Source: Brucella pseudintermedia | GTDB lineage: Bacteria; Pseudomonadota; Alphaproteobacteria; Rhizobiales; Rhizobiaceae | Assembly: GCF_008932435.1 (NCBI RefSeq) | Contig: NZ_WBWE01000009.1 | Span: 62,001-126,000, forward strand | DNA: 64,000 bases | Direction: 5' to 3' | Shown here: in pieces, positions 46,219 to 58,582 of the stretch | How the letters are laid out: each line of letters starts with the position of its first letter | How positions within the stretch are numbered: position 1 is the stretch's first letter | Program-made: the position numbers and the translations under genes | The notes under the pieces: model-generated | The model's database searches: none | What the model was told of the DNA's origin: nothing | The model's input: the letters and a program-made list of their open reading frames with translations, nothing else

Positions 46219-46857
46219 CTACATAGCCTTTTCGGTGGCAAGTTTAAGCCCCAGCGCGATGAAGACAACACCGCTGGCCCGATCGATCCATTTCGAGGCA
46301 CGCGAGAAGGCCGCGCGCATCTTCGGCGTCGTCATGAAAAGGCTGACGCCGACGAACCACGAGATCAGGGCGGTAGCCATCACCACACCGTAACCAAGCT
46401 TCACCTCAGTCGGCGTATGAGCATGAACGACGGTGGAGAAAATCGACAGGAAGAAGAACACGGCCTTGGGGTTCAGCGCATTGGCGGCGAAACCGAGGCC
46501 GAAAGCCTTGGCGAAACTCTGCTGCTTGCGCGGTTCCTTTGGCGCGCTCTCCACCTCGATCTTCGTCGTTCCAGCCCGCAGCGCCTTGACGCCGATATAG
46601 ACCAGATAGGCCACACCGCACCATTTGACGATGTTGAACAGATAGATCGACTTGGAAATTATGAGACCAAGACCCAGCACCGTATAGGTAACATGCATCA
46701 TCAGCGCCGTGCCGATGCCGAAGCTGGTGATGATCGCCTCGCGACGGCCATGCAGCAGCGACTGCCTTATGACCATGGCGAGATCGGCGCCGGGGGAAAC
46801 GATGGCAAAGACGAAGATCGCCATCAGGGATGCAAGTTCGAACAGATAGGGATGCAT
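46219..46857 (-). CDS. LysE/RhtB-family exporter
   Basis: The 212-residue inner-membrane protein has six helices. It shows the family N-terminus FVFAIVSPGADLAMVIRQS (about 16-34), with the conserved SPGAD/PGP element, and LGFAANALNPKAVFFFLS (about 124-141). Such proteins export amino acids or homoserine lactones. It lies 41 bases after the MAPEG gene. Confidence 0.92.
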   Translation of the reverse strand: MHPYLFELASLMAIFVFAIVSPGADLAMVIRQSLLHGRREAIITSFGIGTALMMHVTYTVLGLGLIISKSIYLFNIVKWCGVAYLVYIGVKALRAGTTKIEVESAPKEPRKQQSFAKAFGLGFAANALNPKAVFFFLSIFSTVVHAHTPTEVKLGYGVVMATALISWFVGVSLFMTTPKMRAAFSRASKWIDRASGVVFIALGLKLATEKAM

Positions 46858-46898
46858 CGCGTTTCCTTCATTGCGCGTGTCTCACGCGCAGGCTGTCA

Positions 46899-47312
46899 TC
46901 ACAGAACCAAAGCCAGAAGCATGATACCGAGCCCCACCAGACTGATCAGCCAGACAAAGGACCGGAAGTAGGGAATGCCCGCCAGATAAAGCGGGATATA
47001 GACGATGCGACCGACAAACCAGAGCCACGCCCCGAGGATGCCCCATCCGGACGGATCGCCTTTCAGCACGAGCGCCAACGCCAACGCCACGAAAGCCGGA
47101 TAGGTTTCGCGGAAATTGGCGGATGCCCTCTCCGCGCGACCGGCAAACTTGCCGGAGGGCTTCAGCCCCTCGTCGCGCGGACCGGCATTCCATCGGGAGC
47201 CGAGTTCCCTCGTCGCCGCAAAGCCCTGCAGGAGGATATGAACCACCAGCAGAACAACGCTTAAGCCGACCAGCGGCAGAAACGGCGATGCGGAGAAAAG
47301 GCCCGGCTCCAT
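46899..47312 (-). CDS. MAPEG-family membrane protein
   Basis: The 137-residue protein has four helices and the MAPEG pattern: ASANFRETYPAFVALAL (about 63-79) and VGRIVYIPLYLAGIPYFRS (about 100-118). The family includes glutathione-dependent membrane enzymes; bacterial members are mostly uncharacterised. It starts 9 bases after sucB, so it is in the same transcript. Confidence 0.9.
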   Translation of the reverse strand: MEPGLFSASPFLPLVGLSVVLLVVHILLQGFAATRELGSRWNAGPRDEGLKPSGKFAGRAERASANFRETYPAFVALALALVLKGDPSGWGILGAWLWFVGRIVYIPLYLAGIPYFRSFVWLISLVGLGIMLLALVL

Positions 47313-47321
47313 CGTTTTTCC

Positions 47322-48548
47322 TTAGAGATCGAGAACCAGACGTTCCGGATCTTCCAGGCTTTCCTTGACGCGCACGAGGAAGGTCACGGCTTCCTTGCCG
47401 TCCACGATGCGGTGATCGTAGGAAAGCGCCAGATACATCATCGGGCGGATCACGATCTGGCCGCCGACGACAACCGGACGTTCCTGGATCTTGTGCATGC
47501 CGAGAATGCCCGACTGCGGCGCGTTCAGGATCGGCGAGGACATCAGCGAACCGTACACGCCGCCATTGGTGATGGTGAACGTGCCGCCCTGCATGTCGGC
47601 CATGGACAGCGAACCGTCGCGAGCGGCCTTGGCCAGACGGCCCAGTTCCTTTTCGATTTCCGCAATCGACATGCTGTCGGCATCACGGATGACAGGAACC
47701 ACAAGGCCCTTGTCCGTGCCGACGGCCATGCCGACATGGGCGAAGTTCTTGTAGATGATGTCGGTGCCGTCAATCTCGGCGTTAACCGCCGGGATTTCCT
47801 TCAGCGCATGGGTCACGGCCTTGGTGAAGAAGCCCATGAAGCCGAGCTTCACGCCATGCTTCTTCTCGAAGATGTCCTTGTACTTGGTGCGCAGTTCCAT
47901 CACCGCAGACATGTCGACTTCGTTATAGGTCGTCAGCATGGCGGCTGTGTTCTGGGCATCCTTCAGACGCTTGGCGATCGTCTGGCGCAGGCGGGTCATC
48001 TTCACGCGTTCTTCACGCGATGCATCGTCAGCCGACGATGCCGGACGGGCAGCGGCTGCAGCAACTGGAGCCGGAGCAGCCGAAACACCCTTTGCAATAG
48101 CGTCAAGCACATCGCCCTTCAGCACCTGACCGCGCTTGCCCGAACCTTCCACCTGATCGGCGGAGAGGTTGTTTTCTGAAAGCAGCTTGGCAGCGGCAGG
48201 CGCTGGCTGCATGGCCGGGCCGGACGAAGCGGATGCGACCGGAGCAGGGGCAGCGGCAGCAGGCTTGGCTTCTTCCTTCTTCGCAGCCGGAGCAGCGGCG
48301 ACCGCAGCGCCATCGGTGGAAATCTGGCCGAGAAGTGCATTGACCTCGACCGTGTCGCCTTCCTTGGCCGTGATTTCAGCCAGTACGCCAGCAGCAGCAG
48401 CCGGAACTTCCACTGTCACCTTGTCGGTTTCCAGTTCCACCAGCGGTTCGTCGGCAGCGACAGCATCGCCGACTTTCTTGAACCATTTTCCGATGGTTGC
48501 CTCAGTAACGGACTCCCCAAGCGTGGGAACGCGAATTTCGGTGGCCAT
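47322..48548 (-). CDS. sucB: Dihydrolipoyl succinyltransferase (E2 of 2-oxoglutarate dehydrogenase)
   Basis: The 408-residue E2 has the lipoyl domain with the modified lysine in [11 protein letters not shown] (K43), an Ala/Pro linker, a small E1/E3-binding domain (about 110-150) and the catalytic domain ending [12 protein letters not shown] with the active His. It makes succinyl-CoA in the TCA cycle. Confidence 0.98.
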   Translation of the reverse strand: MATEIRVPTLGESVTEATIGKWFKKVGDAVAADEPLVELETDKVTVEVPAAAAGVLAEITAKEGDTVEVNALLGQISTDGAAVAAAPAAKKEEAKPAAAAPAPVASASSGPAMQPAPAAAKLLSENNLSADQVEGSGKRGQVLKGDVLDAIAKGVSAAPAPVAAAAARPASSADDASREERVKMTRLRQTIAKRLKDAQNTAAMLTTYNEVDMSAVMELRTKYKDIFEKKHGVKLGFMGFFTKAVTHALKEIPAVNAEIDGTDIIYKNFAHVGMAVGTDKGLVVPVIRDADSMSIAEIEKELGRLAKAARDGSLSMADMQGGTFTITNGGVYGSLMSSPILNAPQSGILGMHKIQERPVVVGGQIVIRPMMYLALSYDHRIVDGKEAVTFLVRVKESLEDPERLVLDL

Positions 48549-48597
48549 GGTTTTTTCTTCCGTTGATCTTCGAATTTTGAATTTGTGTTCAAGTGCT

Positions 48598-48620
48598 GGA
48601 GCCGCCCGCGAGGCGGCTCC
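48598..48620 (-). other. Strong hairpin between sucA and sucB
   Basis: GGAGCCGCC (48598-48606) pairs perfectly with GGCGGCTCC (48612-48620) around CGCGA. No T run follows on the minus strand, so it more likely protects or processes the mRNA than ends it. Confidence 0.5.
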
Positions 48621-48628
48621 AAAACCGG

Positions 48629-51600
48629 TTAGCTGCCGAGCGCATCCTCAAGGAAAGCGGCAAGCTGCGCAAGATGCTTCGACATCAGGCCCGTTGCAGG
48701 CGATGCGGCGGCCGGACGGCCTGCATAGCGCACGCGCTGATGCTTGGCATCGATATGCGCCAGCACCCACTCCAAATACGGGTCGATAAATGACCACGCG
48801 CCCATGTTCTTCGGCTCTTCCTGACACCAGACCATTTCCGCCTGACGGAACCGCGACAGCTCGTTGATGAGCGCCTTGGCCGGGAACGGATAGAGCTGTT
48901 CGACACGCAGCAGGTAGACATCGTCGATGCCGCGCTTTTCGCGCTCTTCGTAAAGGTCGTAATAGACCTTGCCCGAGCAGAGAACGACGCGACGGATCTT
49001 TGCATCCTTCTGAAGCTTGATGCCTTCGTCCTTGTTGTACTGCGCATCGTCCCACAGCAGGCGGTGGAACGAGGATTCGCCCGACATTTCGGCCAGCGTC
49101 GAAACGGCGCGCTTGTGACGCAGCAGCGACTTCGGCGTCATCATGATAAGCGGCTTGCGGAAATCGCGCTTCATCTGGCGGCGCAGGATGTGGAAGTAGT
49201 TGGCGGGCGTCGTGACGTTCGCGACCTGCATGTTGTCTTCGGCGCAGAGCTGGAGATAACGTTCCAGACGGGCCGAGGAGTGTTCCGGACCCTGGCCTTC
49301 ATAGCCGTGCGGCAGAAGGCAGACGAGGCCGGACATGCGCAGCCACTTGCGTTCGCCCGACGAGATGAACTGGTCGAACACGACCTGTGCACCGTTGGCG
49401 AAATCGCCGAACTGGGCTTCCCACAGAACCAGAGCGCGCGGGTCGGACAGCGAATAGCCATATTCGTAGCCAAGCACTGCTTCTTCCGAGAGCATCGAAT
49501 TGATGGCCTCGTAGATCGCCTGCCCCTTCTGGATATTGTTGAGCGGGATGTAGCGGTTCTGGTTCTCCTGATCGTAGAGAACAGTATGACGCTGCGAGAA
49601 GGTGCCGCGCTCGACATCCTGGCCGGACAGGCGAACAGGGCTGCCTTCGGCGACCAGCGAGCCGAACGCCAGCGATTCAGCCGTTGCCCAGTCGATCCCC
49701 TCGCCCGTTTCCATCATCTTGGCGCGGTTGTCGAGGAAGCGCTGAATCGTGCGGTGGACGTGGAAGTCCTTCGGCACTTCGACGAGCTTCTTGCCGATTT
49801 CCTTGAGCGTCTTCATCGGCACGGCGGTTTTGCCGCGGCGCTGCTCGTCGGCATTGTCGGCGGTGCGCAGACCAGCCCACGCGCCGTCCAGCCAGTCGGC
49901 CTTGTTCGGCTTGTAGCTCTGGCCGGCTTCAAATTCGGTTTCCAGATTTTCGCGCCACTGCGCTTTCATCTGGTCGATTTCTTCCTGCTTGATCAGGCCT
50001 TCCGCGATGAGCTTGTCGCTGTAGAGCTGCACCGTGGTCTTGTGCCCACGGATCGCCTTGTACATCAGCGGCTGCGTGAAGGACGGCTCGTCGCCTTCGT
50101 TGTGACCGAAGCGGCGATAGCAGAACATGTCGATGACCACCGGCTTGTGGAAGGTCATGCGGAACTCGGTCGCAACCTTGGCAGCGAACACCACGGCTTC
50201 CGGATCGTCGCCGTTGACGTGGAAGATCGGCGCCTCGATCATCTTCGCCACATCTGACGGATAAGGCGACGAACGCGAGAAGGCCGGATTGGTGGTGAAA
50301 CCGATCTGGTTGTTGATGATGAAATGCACCGTACCGGCAACGCGGTGGCCCTTCAGTCCCGAAAGGCCAAGACACTCGGCCACAACGCCCTGACCGGCAA
50401 AGGCGGCATCGCCATGCAGCAGGAGCGGCAGAACCTTGGCGCGGGTTGCAAGCGGAACCATGTCGTCGCGGGTGCGTCCGGCCAGCAGGTCCTGCTTGGC
50501 GCGTGCCTTGCCCATGACGACCGGGTTGACGATTTCAAGGTGCGACGGGTTGGCGGTGAGCGACAGGTGGACCTTGTTACCGTCGAACTCGCGGTCCGAC
50601 GAAGCGCCCAGATGGTACTTCACGTCGCCCGAACCTTCCACATCGTCGGGGGCATAGGAGCCGCCCTTGAACTCGTGGAAGATGGCACGATGCGGTTTGC
50701 CCATGACCTGGCTGAGCACGTTCAGGCGGCCACGGTGGGCCATGCCCAGAATGATTTCCTTGACGCCCATGGCGCCGCCGCGCTTGACGATCTGCTCAAG
50801 GGCGGGGATCAGCGATTCACCGCCATCAAGACCGAAACGCTTGGTGCCCTTGTACTTGACGTCGATGAACTGCTCAAAGCCTTCCGCTTCGATCAGCTTC
50901 GACAGGATGGCCTTCTTGCCTTCCGGCGTGAAAGCAACCTTTTTGTCCGGGCCTTCGATGCGTTCCTGAATCCAGGCCTTTTCAGCCGGATCGGAGATAT
51001 GCATGAATTCGACGCCGATCGTGCCGCAATAGGTGCGCTTCAGAATGTCGAGCATTTCCGGCACGGTCGCATATTCGAGGCCGAGCACGTTGTCGATGAA
51101 GATCTTGCGGTTGTAATCGGCAGGCGTGAAACCGTAGTTTTCCGGTTCCAGCTCGTTATAGTCGTTCGGCTTTTCGGAGAGGCCGAGCGGATCGAGATTG
51201 GCGTGCAGATGGCCGCGCATCCGATAGGCGCGGATCATCATGATGGCGCGAACGCTGTCGCGTGCAGCCTGCGTGATCTCTTCGCTGGTCAGGGCAGCAC
51301 CGGTGGCGCCCTTGGCTTCGCCCTTCGCAGCCTTGCCCTTCAGCTTGTCGGTGACATGCTTTTCGACTTCAGCCCAGTTGCCGTCGAGCGCGGAAATGAG
51401 TTCGCCATTGGCGGCGATCGGCCAGTTCTTCCTGGTCCAGGACGCGCCTTCGGCGTTTTTCTTCACATCGTCGGCATTGTCGCCCAGCTTGGCGAAGAAA
51501 TCGCGCCACTGCGGATCGACCGAATTCGGATCGTCCTCATATTTGGCGTACAGCTCCTCGATATAGTCGGCATTGCCGCCATAGAGGAATGAGGTAAGGG

Positions 51601-51634
51601 CGAAAACGTCGTTGGCTTGTTCTTGCCTTGCCAT
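48629..51634 (-). CDS. sucA: 2-oxoglutarate dehydrogenase E1 component
   Basis: The 1001-residue thiamine-diphosphate enzyme decarboxylates 2-oxoglutarate. It has the E1o N-terminal segment ([20 protein letters not shown]), [17 protein letters not shown], the TPP site with [18 protein letters not shown] and NNQIGFTT, and a transketolase-like C-terminal half. It lies between sucD and sucB; a 237-base gap after sucD contains a 7-bp stem hairpin (51768-51787). Confidence 0.98.
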   Translation of the reverse strand: MARQEQANDVFALTSFLYGGNADYIEELYAKYEDDPNSVDPQWRDFFAKLGDNADDVKKNAEGASWTRKNWPIAANGELISALDGNWAEVEKHVTDKLKGKAAKGEAKGATGAALTSEEITQAARDSVRAIMMIRAYRMRGHLHANLDPLGLSEKPNDYNELEPENYGFTPADYNRKIFIDNVLGLEYATVPEMLDILKRTYCGTIGVEFMHISDPAEKAWIQERIEGPDKKVAFTPEGKKAILSKLIEAEGFEQFIDVKYKGTKRFGLDGGESLIPALEQIVKRGGAMGVKEIILGMAHRGRLNVLSQVMGKPHRAIFHEFKGGSYAPDDVEGSGDVKYHLGASSDREFDGNKVHLSLTANPSHLEIVNPVVMGKARAKQDLLAGRTRDDMVPLATRAKVLPLLLHGDAAFAGQGVVAECLGLSGLKGHRVAGTVHFIINNQIGFTTNPAFSRSSPYPSDVAKMIEAPIFHVNGDDPEAVVFAAKVATEFRMTFHKPVVIDMFCYRRFGHNEGDEPSFTQPLMYKAIRGHKTTVQLYSDKLIAEGLIKQEEIDQMKAQWRENLETEFEAGQSYKPNKADWLDGAWAGLRTADNADEQRRGKTAVPMKTLKEIGKKLVEVPKDFHVHRTIQRFLDNRAKMMETGEGIDWATAESLAFGSLVAEGSPVRLSGQDVERGTFSQRHTVLYDQENQNRYIPLNNIQKGQAIYEAINSMLSEEAVLGYEYGYSLSDPRALVLWEAQFGDFANGAQVVFDQFISSGERKWLRMSGLVCLLPHGYEGQGPEHSSARLERYLQLCAEDNMQVANVTTPANYFHILRRQMKRDFRKPLIMMTPKSLLRHKRAVSTLAEMSGESSFHRLLWDDAQYNKDEGIKLQKDAKIRRVVLCSGKVYYDLYEEREKRGIDDVYLLRVEQLYPFPAKALINELSRFRQAEMVWCQEEPKNMGAWSFIDPYLEWVLAHIDAKHQRVRYAGRPAAASPATGLMSKHLAQLAAFLEDALGS

Positions 51635-51871
51635 AGCCTATCCGGAGCAGCGCTCCGTCTCCTTGTCAGTGGCTCATCTTGCGCGGGCCGGAAGCTTTTG
51701 ACCTTCATCCCTCACGCCGCCGGGGAGGAACCGCTACAGACCCCGGCATAACTAAACTCTACGCGTCGGAACGGTCATATCCGTTCCCTTGTCGCCGGAA
51801 TGGCCCGGCTATCATGCCAAACCCGGCAGCGGCTTTCGCCGCAGCCGGGATATTCAGATCGATGACCGATC

Positions 51872-52774
51872 TCAGCCCTTGAGGACTTCGACCAGCGTCT
51901 TGCCAAGCTGCGCCGGCGACGGCGACACGCGAATGCCAGCCGATTCCATGGCCGCAATCTTGTCTTCCGCGCCGCCCTTGCCGCCGGAGATCACGGCGCC
52001 AGCATGGCCCATGGTGCGTCCGGCAGGAGCCGTGCGGCCAGCGATGAAGCCGACCATCGGCTTCTTGCGGCCACGCTTGGCTTCGTCCTTGAGGAACTGC
52101 GCCGCATCTTCTTCAGCCGAGCCGCCAATTTCGCCGATCATGACGATCGACTTGGTTTCGTCGTCGGCCAGGAACATTTCCAAAACGTCGATGAACTCGG
52201 TGCCCTTGACCGGATCGCCGCCGATACCGACAGCGGTGGTCTGGCCGAGGCCTTCGTTCGAGGTCTGGAACACAGCTTCATAGGTAAGCGTGCCGGAGCG
52301 CGATACAACGCCCACCGAACCCTTCTTGAAGATATTGCCCGGCATGATGCCGATCTTGCATTCTTCAGGGGTCAGGATGCCGGGGCAGTTCGGTCCGAGC
52401 AGGCGCGACTTCGAGCGTTCCAGACGCTCCTTGACGCGAACCATGTCCATGACCGGAATGCCTTCGGTGATGCAGACGATGAACGGAATCTCAGCTTCGA
52501 TGGCTTCGATGATCGCATCGGCTGCGCCTGCTGGCGGAACATAGATCACGGATGCGTCGGCGCCCGTGCGTTCCTTGGCTTCGGCAACGGTTGAGAAGAT
52601 CGGGAGCTTTTCGCCCTTCGAGCCTTCCCAGGTTTCGCCGCCCTTCTTCGGGTGGATACCGCCGACCATCTGCGTGCCGTAATAGGCAAGCGCCTGTTCG
52701 GTGTGAAAGGTGCCGGTCTTGCCGGTCAGGCCCTGTACGAGAACCTTGGTGTCCTTGTTGACGAGAATGGACAT
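51872..52774 (-). CDS. sucD: Succinyl-CoA ligase alpha subunit
   Basis: SucD binds CoA and carries the phosphohistidine. The 300-residue protein has [18 protein letters not shown] (about 11-28), the loop SRSGTLTYE and the active histidine in [16 protein letters not shown] (about 244-259). It starts 3 bases after sucC. Confidence 0.98.
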   Translation of the reverse strand: MSILVNKDTKVLVQGLTGKTGTFHTEQALAYYGTQMVGGIHPKKGGETWEGSKGEKLPIFSTVAEAKERTGADASVIYVPPAGAADAIIEAIEAEIPFIVCITEGIPVMDMVRVKERLERSKSRLLGPNCPGILTPEECKIGIMPGNIFKKGSVGVVSRSGTLTYEAVFQTSNEGLGQTTAVGIGGDPVKGTEFIDVLEMFLADDETKSIVMIGEIGGSAEEDAAQFLKDEAKRGRKKPMVGFIAGRTAPAGRTMGHAGAVISGGKGGAEDKIAAMESAGIRVSPSPAQLGKTLVEVLKG

Positions 52775-52777
52775 GCC

Positions 52778-53974
<1,197 letters not shown>

Positions 53975-54049
53975 CTGGTTGTCCTCTGCGGATTCCCGGT
54001 CCGTTGCTTATTGGAATTGAACGGAACCGGTACGGATTGACAGCCGGAA

Positions 54050-54085
54050 AAGGCCGGAGCCGCAAGGAAGCGACAATCCGGCCTT
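54050..54085 (-). other. Hairpin between mdh and sucC
   Basis: AAGGCCGGA (54050-54058) pairs with TCCGGCCTT (54077-54085) over an 18-base loop. On the minus strand it is followed by TTCC only, so it may be a weak terminator or attenuator that sets the mdh to suc ratio. Confidence 0.45.
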
Positions 54086-54095
54086 GTCTGGAATT

Positions 54096-55498
<1,403 letters not shown>

Positions 55499-56662
55499 TT
55501 ATCCAGCCTTGCCGGGCGGCTCGGTCAGATATTCCGCGCTCTGCATTTCGAAGAGGCGGGAAGCGGTGCGGTCGAACTCGAAGGCTTCCGTGCCCTTGTT
55601 GGCAAGGTACAGCTTTTCTGGTTGCGCTTCGGCGGAAATGAACACACGCGCATGGTGATCGTAAAGCACGTCGACCAGCAGAATGAAGCGCTTGGCCTCG
55701 TTGCGTCGCGAATAATCCAGCACCGGCACGTCGTCAATGAACAGCGTGGGATAGCGGTTCACGATGGCAATATAGTCCGCAGCACCAAGCGGCTTCGAGC
55801 ACAATGCATCGAAGGTGAAGCGTGCCGCGCCCGGAATGGCGCGCGGCACGTCGATATCGCGCCCCTTGATGCGGATGACGTCCGGCTTTTCCTGCGCGCC
55901 ATCCTTTTGCGCTGCCCAGGCCGCATCCATGCGCTTGGTGGTTTCGGCACCGAGCGGCGACAGATAGACCGGCTGGCGATCGAGCTTTTCCAGGCGATAG
56001 TCGGTGCGCGAATCCAGATTGATCACATCGACATGGCTCTTGAGAATATCGACAAAGGGCAGGAAGAGCTGCCGGTTCAGACCATCGCGATAGAGATTGT
56101 CCGGCGCGACGTTGGATGTCGCCACCAGCACCACCCCACGGGTGAACAGTGCACTGAACAGGCGCGACAGGATCATCGCATCGGCAATGTCGGTCACGGT
56201 AAATTCGTCGAAGCACAACACCCAGGCCTGCTGGGCCAACGCTTCGGCCACCGGCGGGATCGGATCGTCCTGCTTGGTCTCGCCGCGCTTCAGCGCCTGG
56301 CGATGCGCGTAGATGCGCTCATGCACATCGGCCATGAAATCATTGAAATGCGCGCGGCGCTTGCGTTCGACCGGCAGAAGCGAAAAGAACATATCCATCA
56401 GCATGGTCTTGCCGCGCCCGACCTCGCCGTGCACGTAAAGCCCCTTGATGACGCTCGTTCCCTCCTTGCGCTTGCCGAACAGCCAGCCGAGCGCGCTCGA
56501 CTTGCGTGACAGGCGCTTGGTGCAGATTTCCTCGATCAGCCGATCATAACGGCTCGTCAGTTCGAGTTGAGCGGGATCGGCTTCCACATCGCCCGCCGTG
56601 ACCATTGCATCGTAATGTTCGCGGAGGGAGGGAAACGCCTTGAGATTACCGTCGAAAGACAT
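55499..56662 (-). CDS. zapE: Cell division protein ZapE (AFG1-like ATPase)
   Basis: The 387-residue AFG1-type P-loop ATPase has Walker A HGEVGRGKTMLMDMFF (about 76-91), Walker B VLCFDEFTVTD (about 147-157) and the family block FHDF-like HFNDFMADVHERI. In bacteria ZapE destabilises FtsZ rings under stress; mitochondrial relatives act in respiratory complex quality control. It is convergent with nothing and follows omp19 on the same strand. Confidence 0.93.
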   Translation of the reverse strand: MSFDGNLKAFPSLREHYDAMVTAGDVEADPAQLELTSRYDRLIEEICTKRLSRKSSALGWLFGKRKEGTSVIKGLYVHGEVGRGKTMLMDMFFSLLPVERKRRAHFNDFMADVHERIYAHRQALKRGETKQDDPIPPVAEALAQQAWVLCFDEFTVTDIADAMILSRLFSALFTRGVVLVATSNVAPDNLYRDGLNRQLFLPFVDILKSHVDVINLDSRTDYRLEKLDRQPVYLSPLGAETTKRMDAAWAAQKDGAQEKPDVIRIKGRDIDVPRAIPGAARFTFDALCSKPLGAADYIAIVNRYPTLFIDDVPVLDYSRRNEAKRFILLVDVLYDHHARVFISAEAQPEKLYLANKGTEAFEFDRTASRLFEMQSAEYLTEPPGKAG

Positions 56663-56694
56663 GACAGGTTCCGGTGAAACCTTTATCCAACAAT

Positions 56695-56725
56695 TGGCGG
56701 AGCCGCCCGAAGACGCTCCGCCTCA
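56695..56725 (-). terminator. Hairpin downstream of omp19
   Basis: GGCGGAGC (56697-56704) can pair with GCTCCGCC-type bases near 56715-56722, and a second GGCGGAGCG/CGCTCCGCC pairing is possible at 56715-56752. The stems are GC-rich without a T run. It is a possible terminator between omp19 and zapE. Confidence 0.4.
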
Positions 56726-56761
56726 TAGAATGCTGCCGCCGAGGGCGGAGCGTGAAAACAA

Positions 56762-57301
56762 TCAGCGCGAAAGCGATACCGCCTGCCCGCCCGAGGTTTG
56801 CCCGTCGAAGCGGCTCTGTCCCGAAGAATAGAGCGAAGCGACAGTGCCGCCATTCGCATCATAGAGAACGAGCTGCTTGCCATTGACGGCCCAGGAAGCA
56901 AGATTGCCGAGTTCGCCGGGGCAACGCAGCGGACCAGCGCGGTAGCCCTGACCATATTTGGTCTGCGGCGTTGCGATCTTGCAGCTCTGGCCGCCGAGCG
57001 ACGCGTTCCAGACACCGGCGACGGAGCCGGGTGTCAGATCGGGCGCGGAAGCCGGCGGCAGGCTTGCAACCTGCGTGCCGGGCTGCGCATTCGGGTTCGT
57101 GGTCGGGGCCGTCGGGAACTGCGAAGCATTGGGAGAAGAAAGATTGCCCTTTTGCACCGTGCCTGCCGGGGCGGCGGCAACTGGTGGAGGCGGGGGCGGG
57201 GGCGAAACCGTATCGAGATTGCCGAACCGGGAGCTCTGGCACCCGGCCAGGACAATGCCAGCCGCCGCGAGGCTGAGCAGACTTGCTTTCGAAATTCCCA
57301 T
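56762..57301 (-). CDS. omp19: Outer-membrane lipoprotein Omp19
   Basis: The 179-residue precursor has a lipoprotein signal peptide with lipobox LAGC (Cys about 20), a low-complexity Pro/Ala linker with a run of seven prolines, and a C-terminal domain like the Inh protease-inhibitor barrel (GVWNASLGGQSCKIATPQT, then GPLRCPGELGN). It matches Brucella Omp19, a surface lipoprotein with protease-inhibitor activity, except in the linker, where several positions differ from the classical Brucella protein as I recall it. GGAGA before the ATG at 57301 fixes the start. Confidence 0.93.
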   Translation of the reverse strand: MGISKASLLSLAAAGIVLAGCQSSRFGNLDTVSPPPPPPPVAAAPAGTVQKGNLSSPNASQFPTAPTTNPNAQPGTQVASLPPASAPDLTPGSVAGVWNASLGGQSCKIATPQTKYGQGYRAGPLRCPGELGNLASWAVNGKQLVLYDANGGTVASLYSSGQSRFDGQTSGGQAVSLSR

Positions 57302-57667
57302 CTGGTTCTCCATTTCCGCATTTCTCATCAGGGGTGGGGATGCCCCGGACTTCCCAGCGAAGCCCTGCAATGTGACAATATTGGACCGATAAAATGGCTA
57401 TATGGTTAAAAAAGCAACACCAGCACCTGTCATTTTTTCCCTCCAAACCCTTCAACATCGCTTGAAAGGACCCAATAATCCTGAAACTGGGACAGGAAGG
57501 CCACAGTTTCTCCGATATTGAAAGCTGTTCTGGCGAAACGTACGGGCCGCAACTTTTCGCAATCGCATCCGGGTACTGGCAATTTGCGGGCTTTTCCGCC
57601 ATATAGACCCTAATTGTCCCATAGGCTTCATGAGCATAAGCCGCAGGAAAACGGAACCACGATAGTT
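57302..57667. other. Divergent promoter region between omp19 and dapF
   Basis: The 366 bases carry the promoters of both genes. On the minus strand TTGCTT, 17 bases, then TTTTAT (about 57382-57410) is a possible omp19 promoter. An open frame reading 57452-58456 on the minus strand is an antisense shadow of dapF. Nothing else could be assigned. Confidence 0.35.
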
Positions 57668-58582
57668 ATGGCCACCAGGGCAGCCTTCGCCAAGATGAAC
57701 GGGCTCGGCAATCAGATCATCGTTGCCGACATGCGCGGTCGCGCAGACCGGATCACGCCGGAAGCCGCGATCCGTCTTGCGGGCGACAGCGAAACCGCCT
57801 TCGATCAGATCATGGCGATCCACGATCCGCGCGTCGCGGGAACCGACAACTATATAGCGATCATCAATTGCGACGGCACGGAAGCACAGGCTTGCGGCAA
57901 CGGCACGCGCTGCGTCGTGCAGGCGCTGGCCGCCGAAACCGGCAGGCAGCATTTCACCTTTGAGACCCGCGCCGGAATCCTGACCGCAACCGAACATGAA
58001 GACGGCCTGATTTCGGTCGACATGGGCAAGCCGAGCTTCGATTGGCAGGACATTCCGCTTGCCGAAGAATTTCGCGATACGCGCATGATCGAATTGCAGG
58101 TCGGTCCCATTGACGCGCCGGTGCTGCATTCGCCGTCGGTCGCCTCCATGGGCAACCCGCATGCCGTCTTCTGGGTCGACCGCGATATCTGGTCCTATGA
58201 GCTGGAAAAATTCGGGCCTCTTCTGGAACATCATCCGATATTCCCCGAACGCGCCAATATCTCCATTGCCCATGTCACCTCGCCAGAGACGATTGACCTG
58301 CGCACCTGGGAACGCGGTGCGGGCCTGACCCGCGCCTGCGGCTCCGCCGCCTGCGTCGCCGCCGTTTCGGCAGCGCGCACGCGCCGCACCGGGCGCACGG
58401 TCACCGTCAATGTTCCGGGCGGCCCTCTCCTGATCAAATGGCGCGACGACGATCATGTCATGATGACCGGCCCCGCCGAATGGGAATTTTCCGGCACGTT
58501 CGATCCCGCAACCGGCGAATGGAGCCGTGACGCCCAGACGGACAAGCCAATTGACAGGCCAACTGACAAGGGTGCAGCCTGA
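57668..58582 (+). CDS. dapF: Diaminopimelate epimerase
   Basis: DapF converts LL- to meso-diaminopimelate for peptidoglycan and lysine. The 304-residue protein has both catalytic cysteines: C76 in [11 protein letters not shown] and C224 in TRACGSAAC. The N-terminal [14 protein letters not shown] is typical. The start at 57668 fits the family; 18 codons upstream in frame do not. Its stop overlaps mtaB by one base (TGATG). Confidence 0.97.
   Translation: MATRAAFAKMNGLGNQIIVADMRGRADRITPEAAIRLAGDSETAFDQIMAIHDPRVAGTDNYIAIINCDGTEAQACGNGTRCVVQALAAETGRQHFTFETRAGILTATEHEDGLISVDMGKPSFDWQDIPLAEEFRDTRMIELQVGPIDAPVLHSPSVASMGNPHAVFWVDRDIWSYELEKFGPLLEHHPIFPERANISIAHVTSPETIDLRTWERGAGLTRACGSAACVAAVSAARTRRTGRTVTVNVPGGPLLIKWRDDDHVMMTGPAEWEFSGTFDPATGEWSRDAQTDKPIDRPTDKGAA

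Noticed and set aside
57452-58456. Minus-strand open frame of 334 codons opposite dapF
   Set aside because: Antisense of dapF and the omp19-dapF promoter region; no recognisable features.
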